The notes under the pieces are model-generated. The model was not told the origin of the DNA and did no database searches. It worked only from the letters and a program-made list of their open reading frames with translations. A program made the translations under genes and the position numbers. Positions 9,231-18,226 of a stretch of DNA of 45,530 bases are shown here, in pieces. This DNA comes from Eubacteriaceae bacterium (GTDB lineage: Bacteria > Bacillota > Clostridia > Lachnospirales > Lachnospiraceae). The stretch is from the NCBI GenBank assembly GCA_910574015.1, contig CAJSYQ010000031.1, forward strand, positions 1 through 45,530. Direction: 5' to 3'. Within the stretch, counting starts at the first letter, position 1, and each line of letters begins with the position of its first letter.

Positions 9231-11105
9231 ATGGGAAAGATATGGAGAACGATCCGGACCGTGCCGGTTCTTCTGGCGCTGGCTTTTGTGCCGCTGATCG
9301 TCACAGCAAAGAAATATAACATTGGATTAAATGGATATCCGTGGTATTCCAATTCGGAAACCTCCACCGATCTTTTCCTTTACTGGAAGGGACAGGCTCT
9401 GATCCTGCTGGCATTTCTTATGACGGCATGCCTTCTCGTATCGCTGGCAGAAAGGAAATGGATGCCGGAGTGGCGTCGGCTGTGTTCCCTGGAGGTGCTG
9501 TGGCTGGGGAGCTATCTGGTTCTTTCTGTGTTGTCCTCACTTCTGTCAGCCTATCCTTCCTTCGCCATCTGGGGCAGCTATGAGCAGTGGGAGGGATTGT
9601 TTGTCCTGCTGGCATATGGCATCTTTTTCCTGTATGTCTATCTCACCGTGGATACCGAATGGATCGTGCGCCTTGTGGTGTATGGACTTGTGGCGGGGGG
9701 ATTTCTTATGGGACTGCTGGGGACATTCCAGTTCTTCGGCATGGATCTGTTCCGGGGGAAGGCGGGGCAGATGCTGATGAATCTTCTCAGCGAAAATAAG
9801 ATGAAGTTTACCTTTAATTTCTCGGAGGGCTGGGTCTACGCCTCTCTGTACAATCCCAATTATGTAGGTTCCTATGCCGCCCTGCTCCTGCCGGTGCTTG
9901 TGGCAGTGGCGCTGACGGAGTGGAAGAAATTATCCCGCTTCTGGACTATGACAGCCATGGTGGGAGCCTGTCTTATGACCGTAACGCTTCTTGGCTCCCA
10001 TTCCCTGACAGGCTGTGTCGGGGTATTTGCCAGCCTGTTGTTTCTTTTGGTATATCGGTGGCGCCGGCTCGTTTCCATGCTGGGCTGGAAGAAGCTTATG
10101 GCAGGGGCGGTGGGACTTGGAGCATTTGCGGCGGCCATGACCGTTTTCTTTCCAGAGCAGGTGGGCGCCGGGGTGGATAAGCTGTTCCATCCCAAAGAGG
10201 ACACGCATATGATCCGGCAGATGCTTTCCACAGAACAGGGCCTGAAGATCACTACGGCAGGGGACAAGGATCTCTATGTCAGGCTGACAGGAGAAGAAGC
10301 TGTGCCGCTGCGGGCGGCGGATGCACAGGGGAGGGAGCAGGCGCTGTTCTATCATGAGGGAGGCCGTTATTATACGGTGAAGGATCACGCCTATGATTAT
10401 AAAAAGGACGGAGTGGTCATCGCCGAACCCCGGTTCGTTAAGACCGTGGTGACGGTGAACGGAGTCAATTATGATGCCCTGCGGGTGGTTGACCACCAGT
10501 TTGTCTATGAGAAGGATAAGACTTGGACTATTGTCAGGATAGGGAATGAGTACCGGGTCTATAACGCCTTTCAAAAAGTAGATCAGCTGCAGGAGATCCC
10601 TGCCGTTGGTTTTGCCGACTGCCAGCACTTCGGTGATAAGAGGGGATATATCTGGTCCCGGACGATCCCTCTTTTGAAAGACTTTATCGTGACAGGGTCG
10701 GGGCCCAGTACATTTACCATGATATTTCCCAACAACGACTATATCGGAAAGACAAATATGAACTACGATGGAGTCACCGTGACCAAACCTCATAATATGT
10801 ATCTGCAGATCTGGACTCAGACAGGGCTTTTGTCCCTTATCGCATTTCTGCTGTTGTTTGCCTGGTACTTTGTAAAGGGCCTCCGCCTGTACTGGAACCG
10901 CCAGCTCGTGACGGTGCCGGAGAAGATGGGGATGGCTTTCATGACGGCGCTGTTTGGGTATATGGTAACGGGTATCGCCAACGATTCCACCGTTGCCGTG
11001 GCGCCGGTGTTCTGGGGTATGCTTGGTCTGGGAATGGCTGTGAACCGGATGGTGGTAAAAGAGAGGGAAAATAAGAATCTTACCCGGATTAGCACTCATG
11101 CTTGA
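9231..11105 (+). CDS. O-antigen ligase / Wzy-type polysaccharide polymerase family membrane protein
   Basis: The protein has 624 residues and about 10-12 membrane segments. Helices fill residues 10-320, then a large extracytoplasmic domain follows at about 330-500, then more helices. Family landmarks are GSHSLTGCVG, GSGPSTF and KPHNMYLQIWTQTGL; the HN...G motif is typical of PF04932 ligases and polymerases. In Gram-positives such proteins polymerise or transfer surface polysaccharide or teichuronic-acid-like chains outside the membrane. No glycosyltransferase is adjacent, so the substrate cannot be deduced. ATG 9231 (with GGAG five bases upstream) is preferred to GTG 9207. The extracytoplasmic insertion of about 170 residues is larger than in many relatives. 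The last codons carry the CIRCE operator of the next gene. Confidence 0.8.
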   Translation: MGKIWRTIRTVPVLLALAFVPLIVTAKKYNIGLNGYPWYSNSETSTDLFLYWKGQALILLAFLMTACLLVSLAERKWMPEWRRLCSLEVLWLGSYLVLSVLSSLLSAYPSFAIWGSYEQWEGLFVLLAYGIFFLYVYLTVDTEWIVRLVVYGLVAGGFLMGLLGTFQFFGMDLFRGKAGQMLMNLLSENKMKFTFNFSEGWVYASLYNPNYVGSYAALLLPVLVAVALTEWKKLSRFWTMTAMVGACLMTVTLLGSHSLTGCVGVFASLLFLLVYRWRRLVSMLGWKKLMAGAVGLGAFAAAMTVFFPEQVGAGVDKLFHPKEDTHMIRQMLSTEQGLKITTAGDKDLYVRLTGEEAVPLRAADAQGREQALFYHEGGRYYTVKDHAYDYKKDGVVIAEPRFVKTVVTVNGVNYDALRVVDHQFVYEKDKTWTIVRIGNEYRVYNAFQKVDQLQEIPAVGFADCQHFGDKRGYIWSRTIPLLKDFIVTGSGPSTFTMIFPNNDYIGKTNMNYDGVTVTKPHNMYLQIWTQTGLLSLIAFLLLFAWYFVKGLRLYWNRQLVTVPEKMGMAFMTALFGYMVTGIANDSTVAVAPVFWGMLGLGMAVNRMVVKERENKNLTRISTHA

Positions 11106-11115
11106 CGAGTGCTAA
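11089..11115 (+). promoter_or_regulatory. CIRCE operator (HrcA binding site)
   Basis: TTAGCACTC and GAGTGCTAA are separated by exactly 9 bases, a perfect match to the CIRCE consensus bound by the heat-shock repressor HrcA. It overlaps the stop codon of the polymerase gene (11103-11105) and the -35 box of the clpB promoter, so HrcA would block RNA polymerase directly. Confidence 0.95.
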
Positions 11116-11130
11116 TAATAGTGGTATAGT
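11102..11130 (+). promoter_or_regulatory. clpB promoter
   Basis: TTGACG (11102-11107) and TATAGT (11125-11130) are spaced by 17 bases, a good sigma-A promoter. The -35 box lies inside the CIRCE element, which is the standard layout for HrcA repression. Confidence 0.85.
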
Positions 11131-11165
11131 ATGGATAGATTTTAGGGATACTAAGATCTATCCAT
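11131..11165 (+). other. 15-bp hairpin at the start of the clpB leader
   Basis: ATGGATAGAT (11131-11140) pairs with ATCTATCCAT (11156-11165). The stem continues inward through one G-T wobble and TTAG/CTAA to a GGATA loop. It starts at the expected transcription start, with about 50 bases left to the gene. It could stabilise the mRNA, act as an RNA thermometer-like leader, or be a second DNA operator. Confidence 0.6.
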
Positions 11166-11214
11166 TTCACGTTTATTGATATAATTATTTACCTGTAGAA
11201 AGGAGTGGCCTTTT

Positions 11215-13791
11215 ATGAATATCACAAAATTCACCCAGAAGTCCATAGAGATTATGAACAATCTGGAAAAGACGGCGTATGACTTTGGCAATCAGGAAAT
11301 CGTTCAGGAGCATCTGCTCTACAGTATGCTGACGATTGAGGACAGCCTTCTGGCAAAATTACTGCAGAAGATGGAGATTGATCCGGCTGTTTTTCAGGCG
11401 CAGGTGGAAGGCCTCCTGGACAAGCGCCCCAAGGTAGAGGGCGGGCAGGTATATATTGGCAATGATCTAAATAAGGTTCTTGTCTATGCAGAAAATGAGG
11501 CTAAGGCTATGGGAGATGAATATGTCTCGGTGGAGCATCTTTTCCTGAGCCTGCTGCGAAAGCCCTCCAATGAGGTGAAGAACCTGCTGAGGGAGTTCCG
11601 CATCGATCGGGAGCGCTTTCTGCAGGCGCTGTCCAAGGTGAGGGGCAATCAGAAGGTGACCAGCGACAATCCGGAAGCGGTATATGACAGTCTGGAGAAA
11701 TACGGCTATGATCTGGTGCAGCGCGCCCGGGATCAGAAGCTGGATCCGGTTATAGGCAGGGATGCGGAGATCCGCAATATGATCCAGATCCTGTCCCGCA
11801 AGACAAAAAATAATCCGGTGCTGATCGGGGAACCCGGAGTGGGTAAAACTGCCGTTGTGGAGGGGCTTGCCCAGCGCATTGTCCGGGGCGACGTGCCGGA
11901 GGGGCTGAAGGATAAGCAGTTGTTCGCCCTGGATATGGGATCTCTTATCGCCGGCGCCAAATACCGGGGAGAGTTTGAAGAGCGCCTGAAAGCCGTTTTG
12001 GAAGAGGTAAAGGAGAGCGACGGACAGATCATCCTTTTTATTGACGAGCTGCACACCATTGTAGGTGCTGGTAAGACAGATGGCGCCATGGACGCCGGGA
12101 ATCTTCTCAAGCCGATGCTGGCACGGGGCGAGCTGCACTGCATCGGGGCCACAACATTAGACGAGTACCGCATGTATATCGAGAAGGATGCGGCGCTGGA
12201 GCGGCGGTTCCAACCGGTTATGGTAAATGAACCCACGGTGGAGGATACGATTTCCATCCTGCGAGGTCTGAAAGACCGCTATGAGGTATTCCACGGGGTA
12301 AAGATTACAGACGGTGCCCTGGTATCCTCGGCGGTGTTGTCTGACCGCTATATTTCCGACCGTTTTCTGCCGGACAAGGCCATCGACCTTGTGGACGAGG
12401 CATGCGCCCTGATCAAGACAGAGCTGGATTCCCTGCCGACGGAGCTGGATGAGATACAGCGCCGCATAATGCAGATGGAGATTGAGGAGGTGGCATTGAA
12501 AAAGGAGACGGACCATCTCAGCCAGGATCGTCTGGCCGACCTGCAGAAGGAGCTGGCCGATCTCCGGGAGGACTTCGCCGGGCAGAAGGCAAAGTGGGAC
12601 AATGAGAAGTCAGAGGTGGAACGGGTGCGGGAACTGAAGGAGCAGATAGAGGAGGTAAATCATCAGATTGAGGCAGCCACCAATGCATATAATCTGGAGA
12701 AGGTGTCGGAGCTGCAGTACGGGAAACTGCCCAGACTGCAGCAGCAGCTGTCGGCGGCGGAGGATGCCATGCACAGTGAGGAACAGTCACTGGTACACGA
12801 GAGTGTGACGGACGATGAGATTGCCAGGATCATATCCCGCTGGACGGGGATTCCCGTCGCCAAGCTGACGGAATCCGAACGGAACAAAACCCTGCATCTG
12901 GACGAGGAGCTTCACCGGCGCGTCATCGGCCAGAACGACGGAGTGACAAAGGTGACGGAGGCCATCATCCGATCGAAGGCGGGGATCAAGGATCCGGATA
13001 AGCCCATCGGTTCATTTTTATTCCTGGGGCCAACTGGCGTAGGCAAGACGGAGCTGGCAAAAAGCCTTGCAGAATGCCTGTTTGACAATGAAAATAATAT
13101 GGTCCGCATTGACATGAGCGAATATATGGAGAAATATTCGGTGTCCCGGCTGATTGGGGCGCCTCCGGGATATGTCGGGTATGAGGAGGGTGGACAGCTC
13201 ACTGAGGCGGTGCGCCGCAAGCCGTACTCTGTCGTTCTCTTTGATGAGATCGAGAAAGCCCACCCGGATGTCTTTAATGTGCTGCTGCAGGTACTGGATG
13301 ACGGGCGCATCACAGATTCCCAGGGCCGGACCGTGGATTTCAAAAATACCATACTGATCATGACGTCCAATCTCGGCGCGGAATTTCTGCTGGATGGGAT
13401 CGACAGTGAGGGAAATATCTCTCCGGAAAGTGAGCAGGCGGTAATGAACCAGCTGAGGGGAAGCTTCCGGCCGGAATTCCTGAACCGCCTGGATGAGATC
13501 ATTATGTTTAAGCCGCTGTCCCGGGCGGATATCGGCGCCATTATTGACCTCCTGATCGCGGACGTAAATAAGAGGATCCAGGAGAAGGAGATCTTCCTGT
13601 CGCTTACAGACAGTGCAAAGAAATATATTACTGAGCAGGCCTACGAGCCTGCCTATGGGGCGCGGCCGCTGAAACGCTATCTGCAGAAGCATGTGGAAAC
13701 TCTTCTGGCGAAGAAACTTTTGGCGGATGAGGTGCACATGGGGCAGCAGCTGGTGATGGATGTGGGAGAAAACGGTCTGCAGATTGGATAG
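11215..13791 (+). CDS. clpB: ATP-dependent disaggregase ClpB
   Basis: The protein has 858 residues, the normal length for ClpB. It works as a cytoplasmic hexamer with DnaK to pull apart aggregated proteins after heat stress. Domains in order are: an N-terminal Clp_N double repeat (about 1-145); AAA-1 with Walker [10 protein letters not shown] (about 204-212) and LFIDELHT; the long coiled-coil M-domain (about 400-530, with many Glu/Gln/Leu heptads) that separates ClpB from ClpA and ClpC; AAA-2 with GPTGVGKTE (about 604-612) and the sensor segment MTSNLG; and the D2-small C-terminus ([15 protein letters not shown]). A clear AAAGGAGTGG precedes ATG 11215. Regulation by HrcA is predicted from the CIRCE site, with no sign of a CtsR site. 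Intact. Confidence 0.97.
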   Translation: MNITKFTQKSIEIMNNLEKTAYDFGNQEIVQEHLLYSMLTIEDSLLAKLLQKMEIDPAVFQAQVEGLLDKRPKVEGGQVYIGNDLNKVLVYAENEAKAMGDEYVSVEHLFLSLLRKPSNEVKNLLREFRIDRERFLQALSKVRGNQKVTSDNPEAVYDSLEKYGYDLVQRARDQKLDPVIGRDAEIRNMIQILSRKTKNNPVLIGEPGVGKTAVVEGLAQRIVRGDVPEGLKDKQLFALDMGSLIAGAKYRGEFEERLKAVLEEVKESDGQIILFIDELHTIVGAGKTDGAMDAGNLLKPMLARGELHCIGATTLDEYRMYIEKDAALERRFQPVMVNEPTVEDTISILRGLKDRYEVFHGVKITDGALVSSAVLSDRYISDRFLPDKAIDLVDEACALIKTELDSLPTELDEIQRRIMQMEIEEVALKKETDHLSQDRLADLQKELADLREDFAGQKAKWDNEKSEVERVRELKEQIEEVNHQIEAATNAYNLEKVSELQYGKLPRLQQQLSAAEDAMHSEEQSLVHESVTDDEIARIISRWTGIPVAKLTESERNKTLHLDEELHRRVIGQNDGVTKVTEAIIRSKAGIKDPDKPIGSFLFLGPTGVGKTELAKSLAECLFDNENNMVRIDMSEYMEKYSVSRLIGAPPGYVGYEEGGQLTEAVRRKPYSVVLFDEIEKAHPDVFNVLLQVLDDGRITDSQGRTVDFKNTILIMTSNLGAEFLLDGIDSEGNISPESEQAVMNQLRGSFRPEFLNRLDEIIMFKPLSRADIGAIIDLLIADVNKRIQEKEIFLSLTDSAKKYITEQAYEPAYGARPLKRYLQKHVETLLAKKLLADEVHMGQQLVMDVGENGLQIG

Positions 13792-13818
13792 GAATACGAA
13801 AAACAGATTACACATTAT

Positions 13819-13854
13819 AGCTCAGCGGCGCCAATTTAAACCCGTCGTTGAGCT
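13819..13854 (+). other. Hairpin between clpB and the response regulator gene
   Basis: AGCTCAGCGGCG (13819-13830) pairs with CGTCGTTGAGCT (13843-13854) through two G-T wobbles, with a 12-base loop. No T-run follows, so it may be a weak or Rho-type end of the clpB transcript or an mRNA-processing structure. Confidence 0.4.
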
Positions 13855-13873
13855 GCAGGGGAGGGAATGGAGA

Positions 13874-14536
13874 ATGGCGAAAAACAGAGTTTTGATCGTG
13901 GAGGATGAAGTTTCTATTGCAAAGATGATTGCCATGAATCTGAGAGTTGCAGGATATGATACGACCATCTTTCATAATGGGAAAGAAGCAGCAGAAGCAA
14001 TAGAAGAAAACCACGATTATGAAATTGCCCTGCTTGATGTGATGCTTCCGGGAATGGATGGCTTTGCTTTGTTTAAGGTGGTAGATTCTTATGGGATTCC
14101 AGCTATTTTTTTGACTGCCAGGGACGATATTGATTCTAAAATCCAGGGGCTGCAGGGTGGTGCAGAGGATTATATTGTGAAGCCTTTTGAGATATTAGAG
14201 CTCATGGTGCGGATGGAAAAGGTTCTGGAGCGGTCAAAAAAATTAAGCGACAGCATTCGGGTACTGGATGTGGAAATAGACTTAAAGAAACGAACCGTAC
14301 ACAAAAAAGGAATAGAAATCCAGCTCAAGCCCATGGAGTTTGAGCTATTGTGCGTTCTGGCCCGCAATAAAAATATTGCAGTTTCCAGGGAAGAACTTCT
14401 CAAACGGGTGTGGGGCATAGATTATGTTGGCGAGACAAGAACGGTGGACGTTCATATCGGGCAGCTTCGAAAAAAATTATCCTTGAGTGAAAACATAAAA
14501 ACGGTATCTAAGATGGGTTACAGGCTGGAGGAATAA
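13874..14536 (+). CDS. OmpR/PhoB-family response regulator
   Basis: The protein has 221 residues. The receiver domain (1-115) has the acidic pair in VEDE, the phospho-acceptor Asp55 in LLDVMLPGMDG, Thr in FLTARDD and Lys in VKPFE. The C-terminal winged helix (about 128-221) has the family pattern FELLCVLARN, SREELLKRVWG, VDVHIGQLRKKL and KMGYRLEE. It is a DNA-binding transcription factor, phosphorylated by the kinase encoded 2 bases downstream. ATG 13874 is chosen because the longer reading frame would overlap clpB and lacks a ribosome site; GGAGGGGAGGG-like purines precede it. AT content rises here compared with clpB. Likely targets are the following lipoprotein, ABC and surface genes, by neighbourhood. 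Confidence 0.93.
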   Translation: MAKNRVLIVEDEVSIAKMIAMNLRVAGYDTTIFHNGKEAAEAIEENHDYEIALLDVMLPGMDGFALFKVVDSYGIPAIFLTARDDIDSKIQGLQGGAEDYIVKPFEILELMVRMEKVLERSKKLSDSIRVLDVEIDLKKRTVHKKGIEIQLKPMEFELLCVLARNKNIAVSREELLKRVWGIDYVGETRTVDVHIGQLRKKLSLSENIKTVSKMGYRLEE

Positions 14537-14538
14537 GG

Positions 14539-15927
14539 ATGAGGTTTAGAACAAAAATTATTCTGATTTGCTGTCTTAGTGTTTTATGCTCCTCTATCAT
14601 TTGCAGTGTGACAGTTTACGATCTGGTAAAACGGATTTCCCTGGATGCGGCAGAGAGCCAGAGTTATCAAAATGCCCACGTGACATTTTCGGAAATCGAG
14701 GAAAAAATTTCATCACTGGTGGTGGGCAAGGATGATTCTATGGAACACAAGGTACTGGACTATATCCTGAAAACGCAGGGGGATGAAATGCTTCTTTGCT
14801 TTGCGTCTGGCGATAGGGAGACCGAGATTTATAATGATACGGTTTTTCAGCAGAAGGATCTGTCTGGGTTGTCCTATCATTCAGCGGAAGTCCTGGAACA
14901 AAGTATCGATGTGGCAGAAATGAAATGGGAGGGAAGACAGTTCCTGGTGCTTCGGCAGGAGGTAAATGGAGTCTGCGTCTTATACAAATTAGAAGAGATC
15001 ACCTACGTTTTGACACGTATGAGGATGCTGGGGATTGGACTGCTTTTATTGACTGCTGCCATTACAGCCGTAGTGAGCCTGATCCTTTTCTTTATATTAA
15101 AAAGGATGCTGCGGCCGCTGCAGCGATTAAACGAGGGGGCAAAACAGATTGCCAGAGGGCAGTATGATGAGCGGGTGGTCATTGAGCAAAAGGATGAGGT
15201 TGGAGAACTAAGCAGTAATTTCAATGCGATGGCGGAGGCTGTGCAATCCCGAATCCAAAAACTAAAGGAGATTGAACATAAGAGGACGCTGTTCATGGGG
15301 AACTTAACCCACGAGTTGAAAACGCCCATGACGGCAATTTCTGGTTATGCCAAAACCCTCTTGACGGTGAAGCTGCCAGAGGAAGACAGGGAGGATGCGC
15401 TGTGCTATATCTACCAGGAGAGCTGCCGATTAGAGCGGCTGTCCAAAAAGATGATGCATCTGCTGCTTCTGGAGGAAGATGATTCCATCAGCCTGGCGGA
15501 AGTATCAGCGGAACGATTGTTTCACAATGCGGAGGAGGCATGCAGCCAAAGCCTGCAGGAGTCTGGAATTTTCCTGGAATGTCATTCGGCCGGCGAGAGC
15601 TATCTGGTGGACGCCGATTTGATGACAGAGGTATTGATCAATTTAATTGATAATGCCCGAAAGGCCAGCAGCAAGGGGGATCGCATTATTTTGTCTGCCA
15701 GGGAGAATGTGATTGAGGTACAGGATTTCGGCCGGGGTATTCCGAAAGAGGAACAGGAAAAAATATTGGAGCCATTTTACCGTATTGATAAGTCCAGGAG
15801 CCGGGCGAGCGGGGGAGCCGGTTTGGGACTGGCGATTACGGCAATGATCCTGAAACGCCACAATTGTAGTATCCATATGGAGAGCGGTTTAGGTGAGGGA
15901 ACCCGAATGATTTTACAATTTGTTTAA
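14539..15927 (+). CDS. Membrane sensor histidine kinase
   Basis: The protein has 462 residues. Membrane segment 1 is at about 7-28. An extracytoplasmic sensing domain of about 130 residues follows, then membrane segment 2 at about 160-188. A HAMP linker (LKRMLRPLQRLNEGAKQIA) and the dimerisation box FMGNLTHELKTPMTA with His258 come next. The ATP-binding domain has an N-box (LINLIDNARKAS), a G1-like box VQDFGRGIP, an F-box region (LEPFYRIDKSRS) and a G2 box GGAGLGLAI. It autophosphorylates on His258 and passes phosphate to the upstream regulator. GGAGG overlaps the regulator's stop region, so translation is coupled. The ligand is unknown; the sensor domain has no recognisable PAS or Cache motif by eye. 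Confidence 0.93.
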   Translation: MRFRTKIILICCLSVLCSSIICSVTVYDLVKRISLDAAESQSYQNAHVTFSEIEEKISSLVVGKDDSMEHKVLDYILKTQGDEMLLCFASGDRETEIYNDTVFQQKDLSGLSYHSAEVLEQSIDVAEMKWEGRQFLVLRQEVNGVCVLYKLEEITYVLTRMRMLGIGLLLLTAAITAVVSLILFFILKRMLRPLQRLNEGAKQIARGQYDERVVIEQKDEVGELSSNFNAMAEAVQSRIQKLKEIEHKRTLFMGNLTHELKTPMTAISGYAKTLLTVKLPEEDREDALCYIYQESCRLERLSKKMMHLLLLEEDDSISLAEVSAERLFHNAEEACSQSLQESGIFLECHSAGESYLVDADLMTEVLINLIDNARKASSKGDRIILSARENVIEVQDFGRGIPKEEQEKILEPFYRIDKSRSRASGGAGLGLAITAMILKRHNCSIHMESGLGEGTRMILQFV

Positions 15928-15948
15928 ATAATGATGAATACTTGTTGC

Positions 15949-15990
15949 AAACATCCATGTTAGAATGATTCTGACATGGATGTTTTGTCT
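15949..15990 (+). terminator. Terminator after the histidine kinase gene
   Basis: An 18-bp nearly perfect stem (AAACATCCATGT... with ...ACATGGATGTTT; arms 15949-15966 and 15968-15985, one G-T wobble) runs into TTTTGTCT. It probably separates the regulator-kinase transcript from the lipoprotein operon, or attenuates between them. Confidence 0.75.
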
Positions 15991-16031
15991 GTGTAAATTT
16001 TATAATGAAGATTGGAGAGGAGGAGTTGTTT

Positions 16032-17603
16032 ATGAGAAGATGTAAGGCGAAGGCGATAGGGATTTTCGCCGGAATCCTGGTTCTTTCTCTAACAGGCTGT
16101 GCGGGCAGTCCGGAAAAATCTGTAGTCCGGGAAAAGAATATGGACAAAATGCTGGAGGAAGCGGAGAAAGAGGAGGACACAAAATCTTTTAAACAGGTGA
16201 AGGAGGAAGTGAAACAGTATGAGAGCTACAAGACAAAGATTCAGGATAAGAATCTTAAGGTCACGGTGGATGTAGATGCAAAAGTAGAGATTCCGGATGT
16301 GGCTCAGCTTTCAATTTATCGAGTGGGTCAGCAGGAAATAGGTCAAAAGTTCCTGGATACGGTCCGGAATGCACTGACACCGGGTTTGGTCTATTACAAT
16401 GGAAGTAAACATGATATCAGGACCAAATCAGAAATTGGAAAAGAAATAAAAGAGATGGAAAGACTAAAGGCAGGTGTAAAAGATCAGAGCGGAGAGACGG
16501 AATATGAGGAATCGGAATATGAGGAAATACTTGCCGACTTAAAGAAGGAGTATAAAAAAGCGCCGGATAAGGTTACTCTGACAGATTTTCCCACAGACAA
16601 TAAGATTCAGGAGATTCGAAAACAGCACGAAGCCAATCCGGGAGATTCTTTTCTTGACTGGATGTATGAGCTGCACGGCGACGGAAAATTCTTCTATGGT
16701 GTCAGCGATGGGAAGGATGGGAATTATCATTGCCTATTTATGCAGAATTCCGCGGATTACGGCAATTGTATACGGTATTCCAGCAATCGCAATGGGTACG
16801 AAGCCAGAATGTATCATGCAAGTGTGGAGGATGATCTTGACAACATTTTGCCCATAAAGGATGGGAAGGAACCCGATTTTTCTCAAAAGAAAGCAGGGCA
16901 GGTAATAGATGATGGTACCGCGGCCCAGTGCGTAGACAATGAGCCTCTGACGATATCGGAAGAGGAGGCACAGAGAAAAGCGGATGCGGTTATGGAGCAG
17001 ACTGGACTGCTGGATTATGCAATTTTTGATAAGGGGATGTATGCCCAAACGCTGGAAACAGAGAAAGACATGGCTGATACGGCAGTCCGTTACCGGAAAA
17101 TATATCGGTTTTTATATTTGCGGCAACTGGATGGCGTCCTGGTAGATAACCGGGCAGGATTCAAAATGACAGACGGATGGCAGGGAAAAAACTATGTAAA
17201 AAAGATGTGGGGGAGTGAGGCGGTTGTCGTAGCAGTCAATGACAGCGGCATCGTGGGTTTCCATTATCTCTCGCCGCTGCAGATCAAAGAAACCCTGGTG
17301 GGGCAGAGCCGGATCAAATCCTTCCAGGAAATCAAAGAAACATTTGAACAGATGGTGGTTATTAAAAACACGGCGAAAGAAGTCGATGAGATTGAGGGAG
17401 CAAAAGTTTTGGTTAAAGTAAGCGATGTCCGACTCGTCTATACCAGAATTAGTGAAAAAGATAGTTTTGATACTGGATTGATCGTTCCTGTCTGGAATTT
17501 TGAAGGAAGTATTGTGGACGCTTATGGAGAAGAGACGAAGGGTACGGTGCTGTCCATCAATGCCATTGACGGAACGGTGATTGATTACAGGCTGGGGTAT
17601 TGA
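16032..17603 (+). CDS. DUF6034-like lipoprotein
   Basis: The protein has 523 residues. A basic N-terminus (MRRCKAK), hydrophobic core and lipobox LTGC (Cys23) mark a lipoprotein anchored outside the membrane. The mature part starts with a charged coiled-coil-like stretch (about 30-75), then mixed alpha/beta sequence with many Tyr and Asp. I associate it with the DUF6034 lipoproteins of Lachnospiraceae, with moderate certainty. No catalytic motif is visible. GGAGAGGAGGAG is the ribosome site for ATG 16032; the frame is open to 16005 but that start lacks a site. Its stop overlaps the region of the next gene's start, so the lipoprotein and the following membrane proteins form an operon. It could be a ligand-binding or accessory protein of the ABC system (inference). 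Confidence 0.72.
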   Translation: MRRCKAKAIGIFAGILVLSLTGCAGSPEKSVVREKNMDKMLEEAEKEEDTKSFKQVKEEVKQYESYKTKIQDKNLKVTVDVDAKVEIPDVAQLSIYRVGQQEIGQKFLDTVRNALTPGLVYYNGSKHDIRTKSEIGKEIKEMERLKAGVKDQSGETEYEESEYEEILADLKKEYKKAPDKVTLTDFPTDNKIQEIRKQHEANPGDSFLDWMYELHGDGKFFYGVSDGKDGNYHCLFMQNSADYGNCIRYSSNRNGYEARMYHASVEDDLDNILPIKDGKEPDFSQKKAGQVIDDGTAAQCVDNEPLTISEEEAQRKADAVMEQTGLLDYAIFDKGMYAQTLETEKDMADTAVRYRKIYRFLYLRQLDGVLVDNRAGFKMTDGWQGKNYVKKMWGSEAVVVAVNDSGIVGFHYLSPLQIKETLVGQSRIKSFQEIKETFEQMVVIKNTAKEVDEIEGAKVLVKVSDVRLVYTRISEKDSFDTGLIVPVWNFEGSIVDAYGEETKGTVLSINAIDGTVIDYRLGY

Positions 17604-17605
17604 AA

Positions 17606-18226
17606 ATGAATAGCTTTGAAAGCGATATGAAGCGGGCCATCTGCAATGTGAATTTTATCATTGCGCTCGTTGTGGAGTGCGGGATTCTGTGTTGTGCCGG
17701 CTGGGAATCAGAGCTGTTTCGGGTCAGTGTGCCTGTCCTGTCTCCCTTTCCCTATTCGACAGCATGGCTCAATGAGTATCAGAGTGGTTTTGTGAAGGAA
17801 TACGTTGTCCGGTGCGGGAGAAGGTCTTATATATGGGGGAAACTGCTCGCTTGTGGAATCAGCGGGGGAGTACTCCTTGTTCTGGCCGGTTTCTTTGCCC
17901 AGTGCACTGGGATCGAGCCAAAAGGAAATCTATTTCTCCTGTTCTTTTCCGGGATGTTCTGGGCCGTTGTGTCTGCCGCGCTGGCTGTGGCAGCAAACAG
18001 CCGATATGTGGCATATGGCGGATCGTTTGTTTTATGTTACCTATTGGTAATCTTATATCAGCGGTATTTTCAAGCATTGTACTGTCTGTATCCTGTGGAG
18101 TGGTATGCGCCGGAACATACCTGGGTTTTTGGGGACACAGGGATTCTGATGATGGTGTGCGGATTGATCCTCGTCGTTGGTATTTTCTATTATGGGATGG
18201 TAAGGAGGTGCGTGGAAAATGTTTAA
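17606..18226 (+). CDS. Integral membrane protein (putative ABC-2-like permease half)
   Basis: The protein has 206 residues and about 5-6 membrane segments. They begin near residue 12 (FIIALVVECGILCCAG). A segment at about 72-95 and three more follow up to the C-terminus. A short basic end (MVRRCVENV) faces the cytoplasm. No named family is recognised. Length, layout and position before a second membrane protein and an ATPase suggest one permease subunit of an ABC-2 transporter. ATG 17606 begins 3 bases after the lipoprotein stop, and its own stop overlaps the next start by 8 bases. Tight packing supports an obligatory complex. Confidence 0.6.
   Translation: MNSFESDMKRAICNVNFIIALVVECGILCCAGWESELFRVSVPVLSPFPYSTAWLNEYQSGFVKEYVVRCGRRSYIWGKLLACGISGGVLLVLAGFFAQCTGIEPKGNLFLLFFSGMFWAVVSAALAVAANSRYVAYGGSFVLCYLLVILYQRYFQALYCLYPVEWYAPEHTWVFGDTGILMMVCGLILVVGIFYYGMVRRCVENV

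Noticed and set aside
9930-11099. Minus-strand open frame of 389 codons antisense to the polymerase gene
   Set aside because: It has a His/Pro-rich shadow composition and no motif, while the plus strand has clear family motifs and membrane segments.
13018-13815. Minus-strand frame of 265 codons antisense to clpB
   Set aside because: clpB motifs are unambiguous on the plus strand; the antisense frame has no family features.
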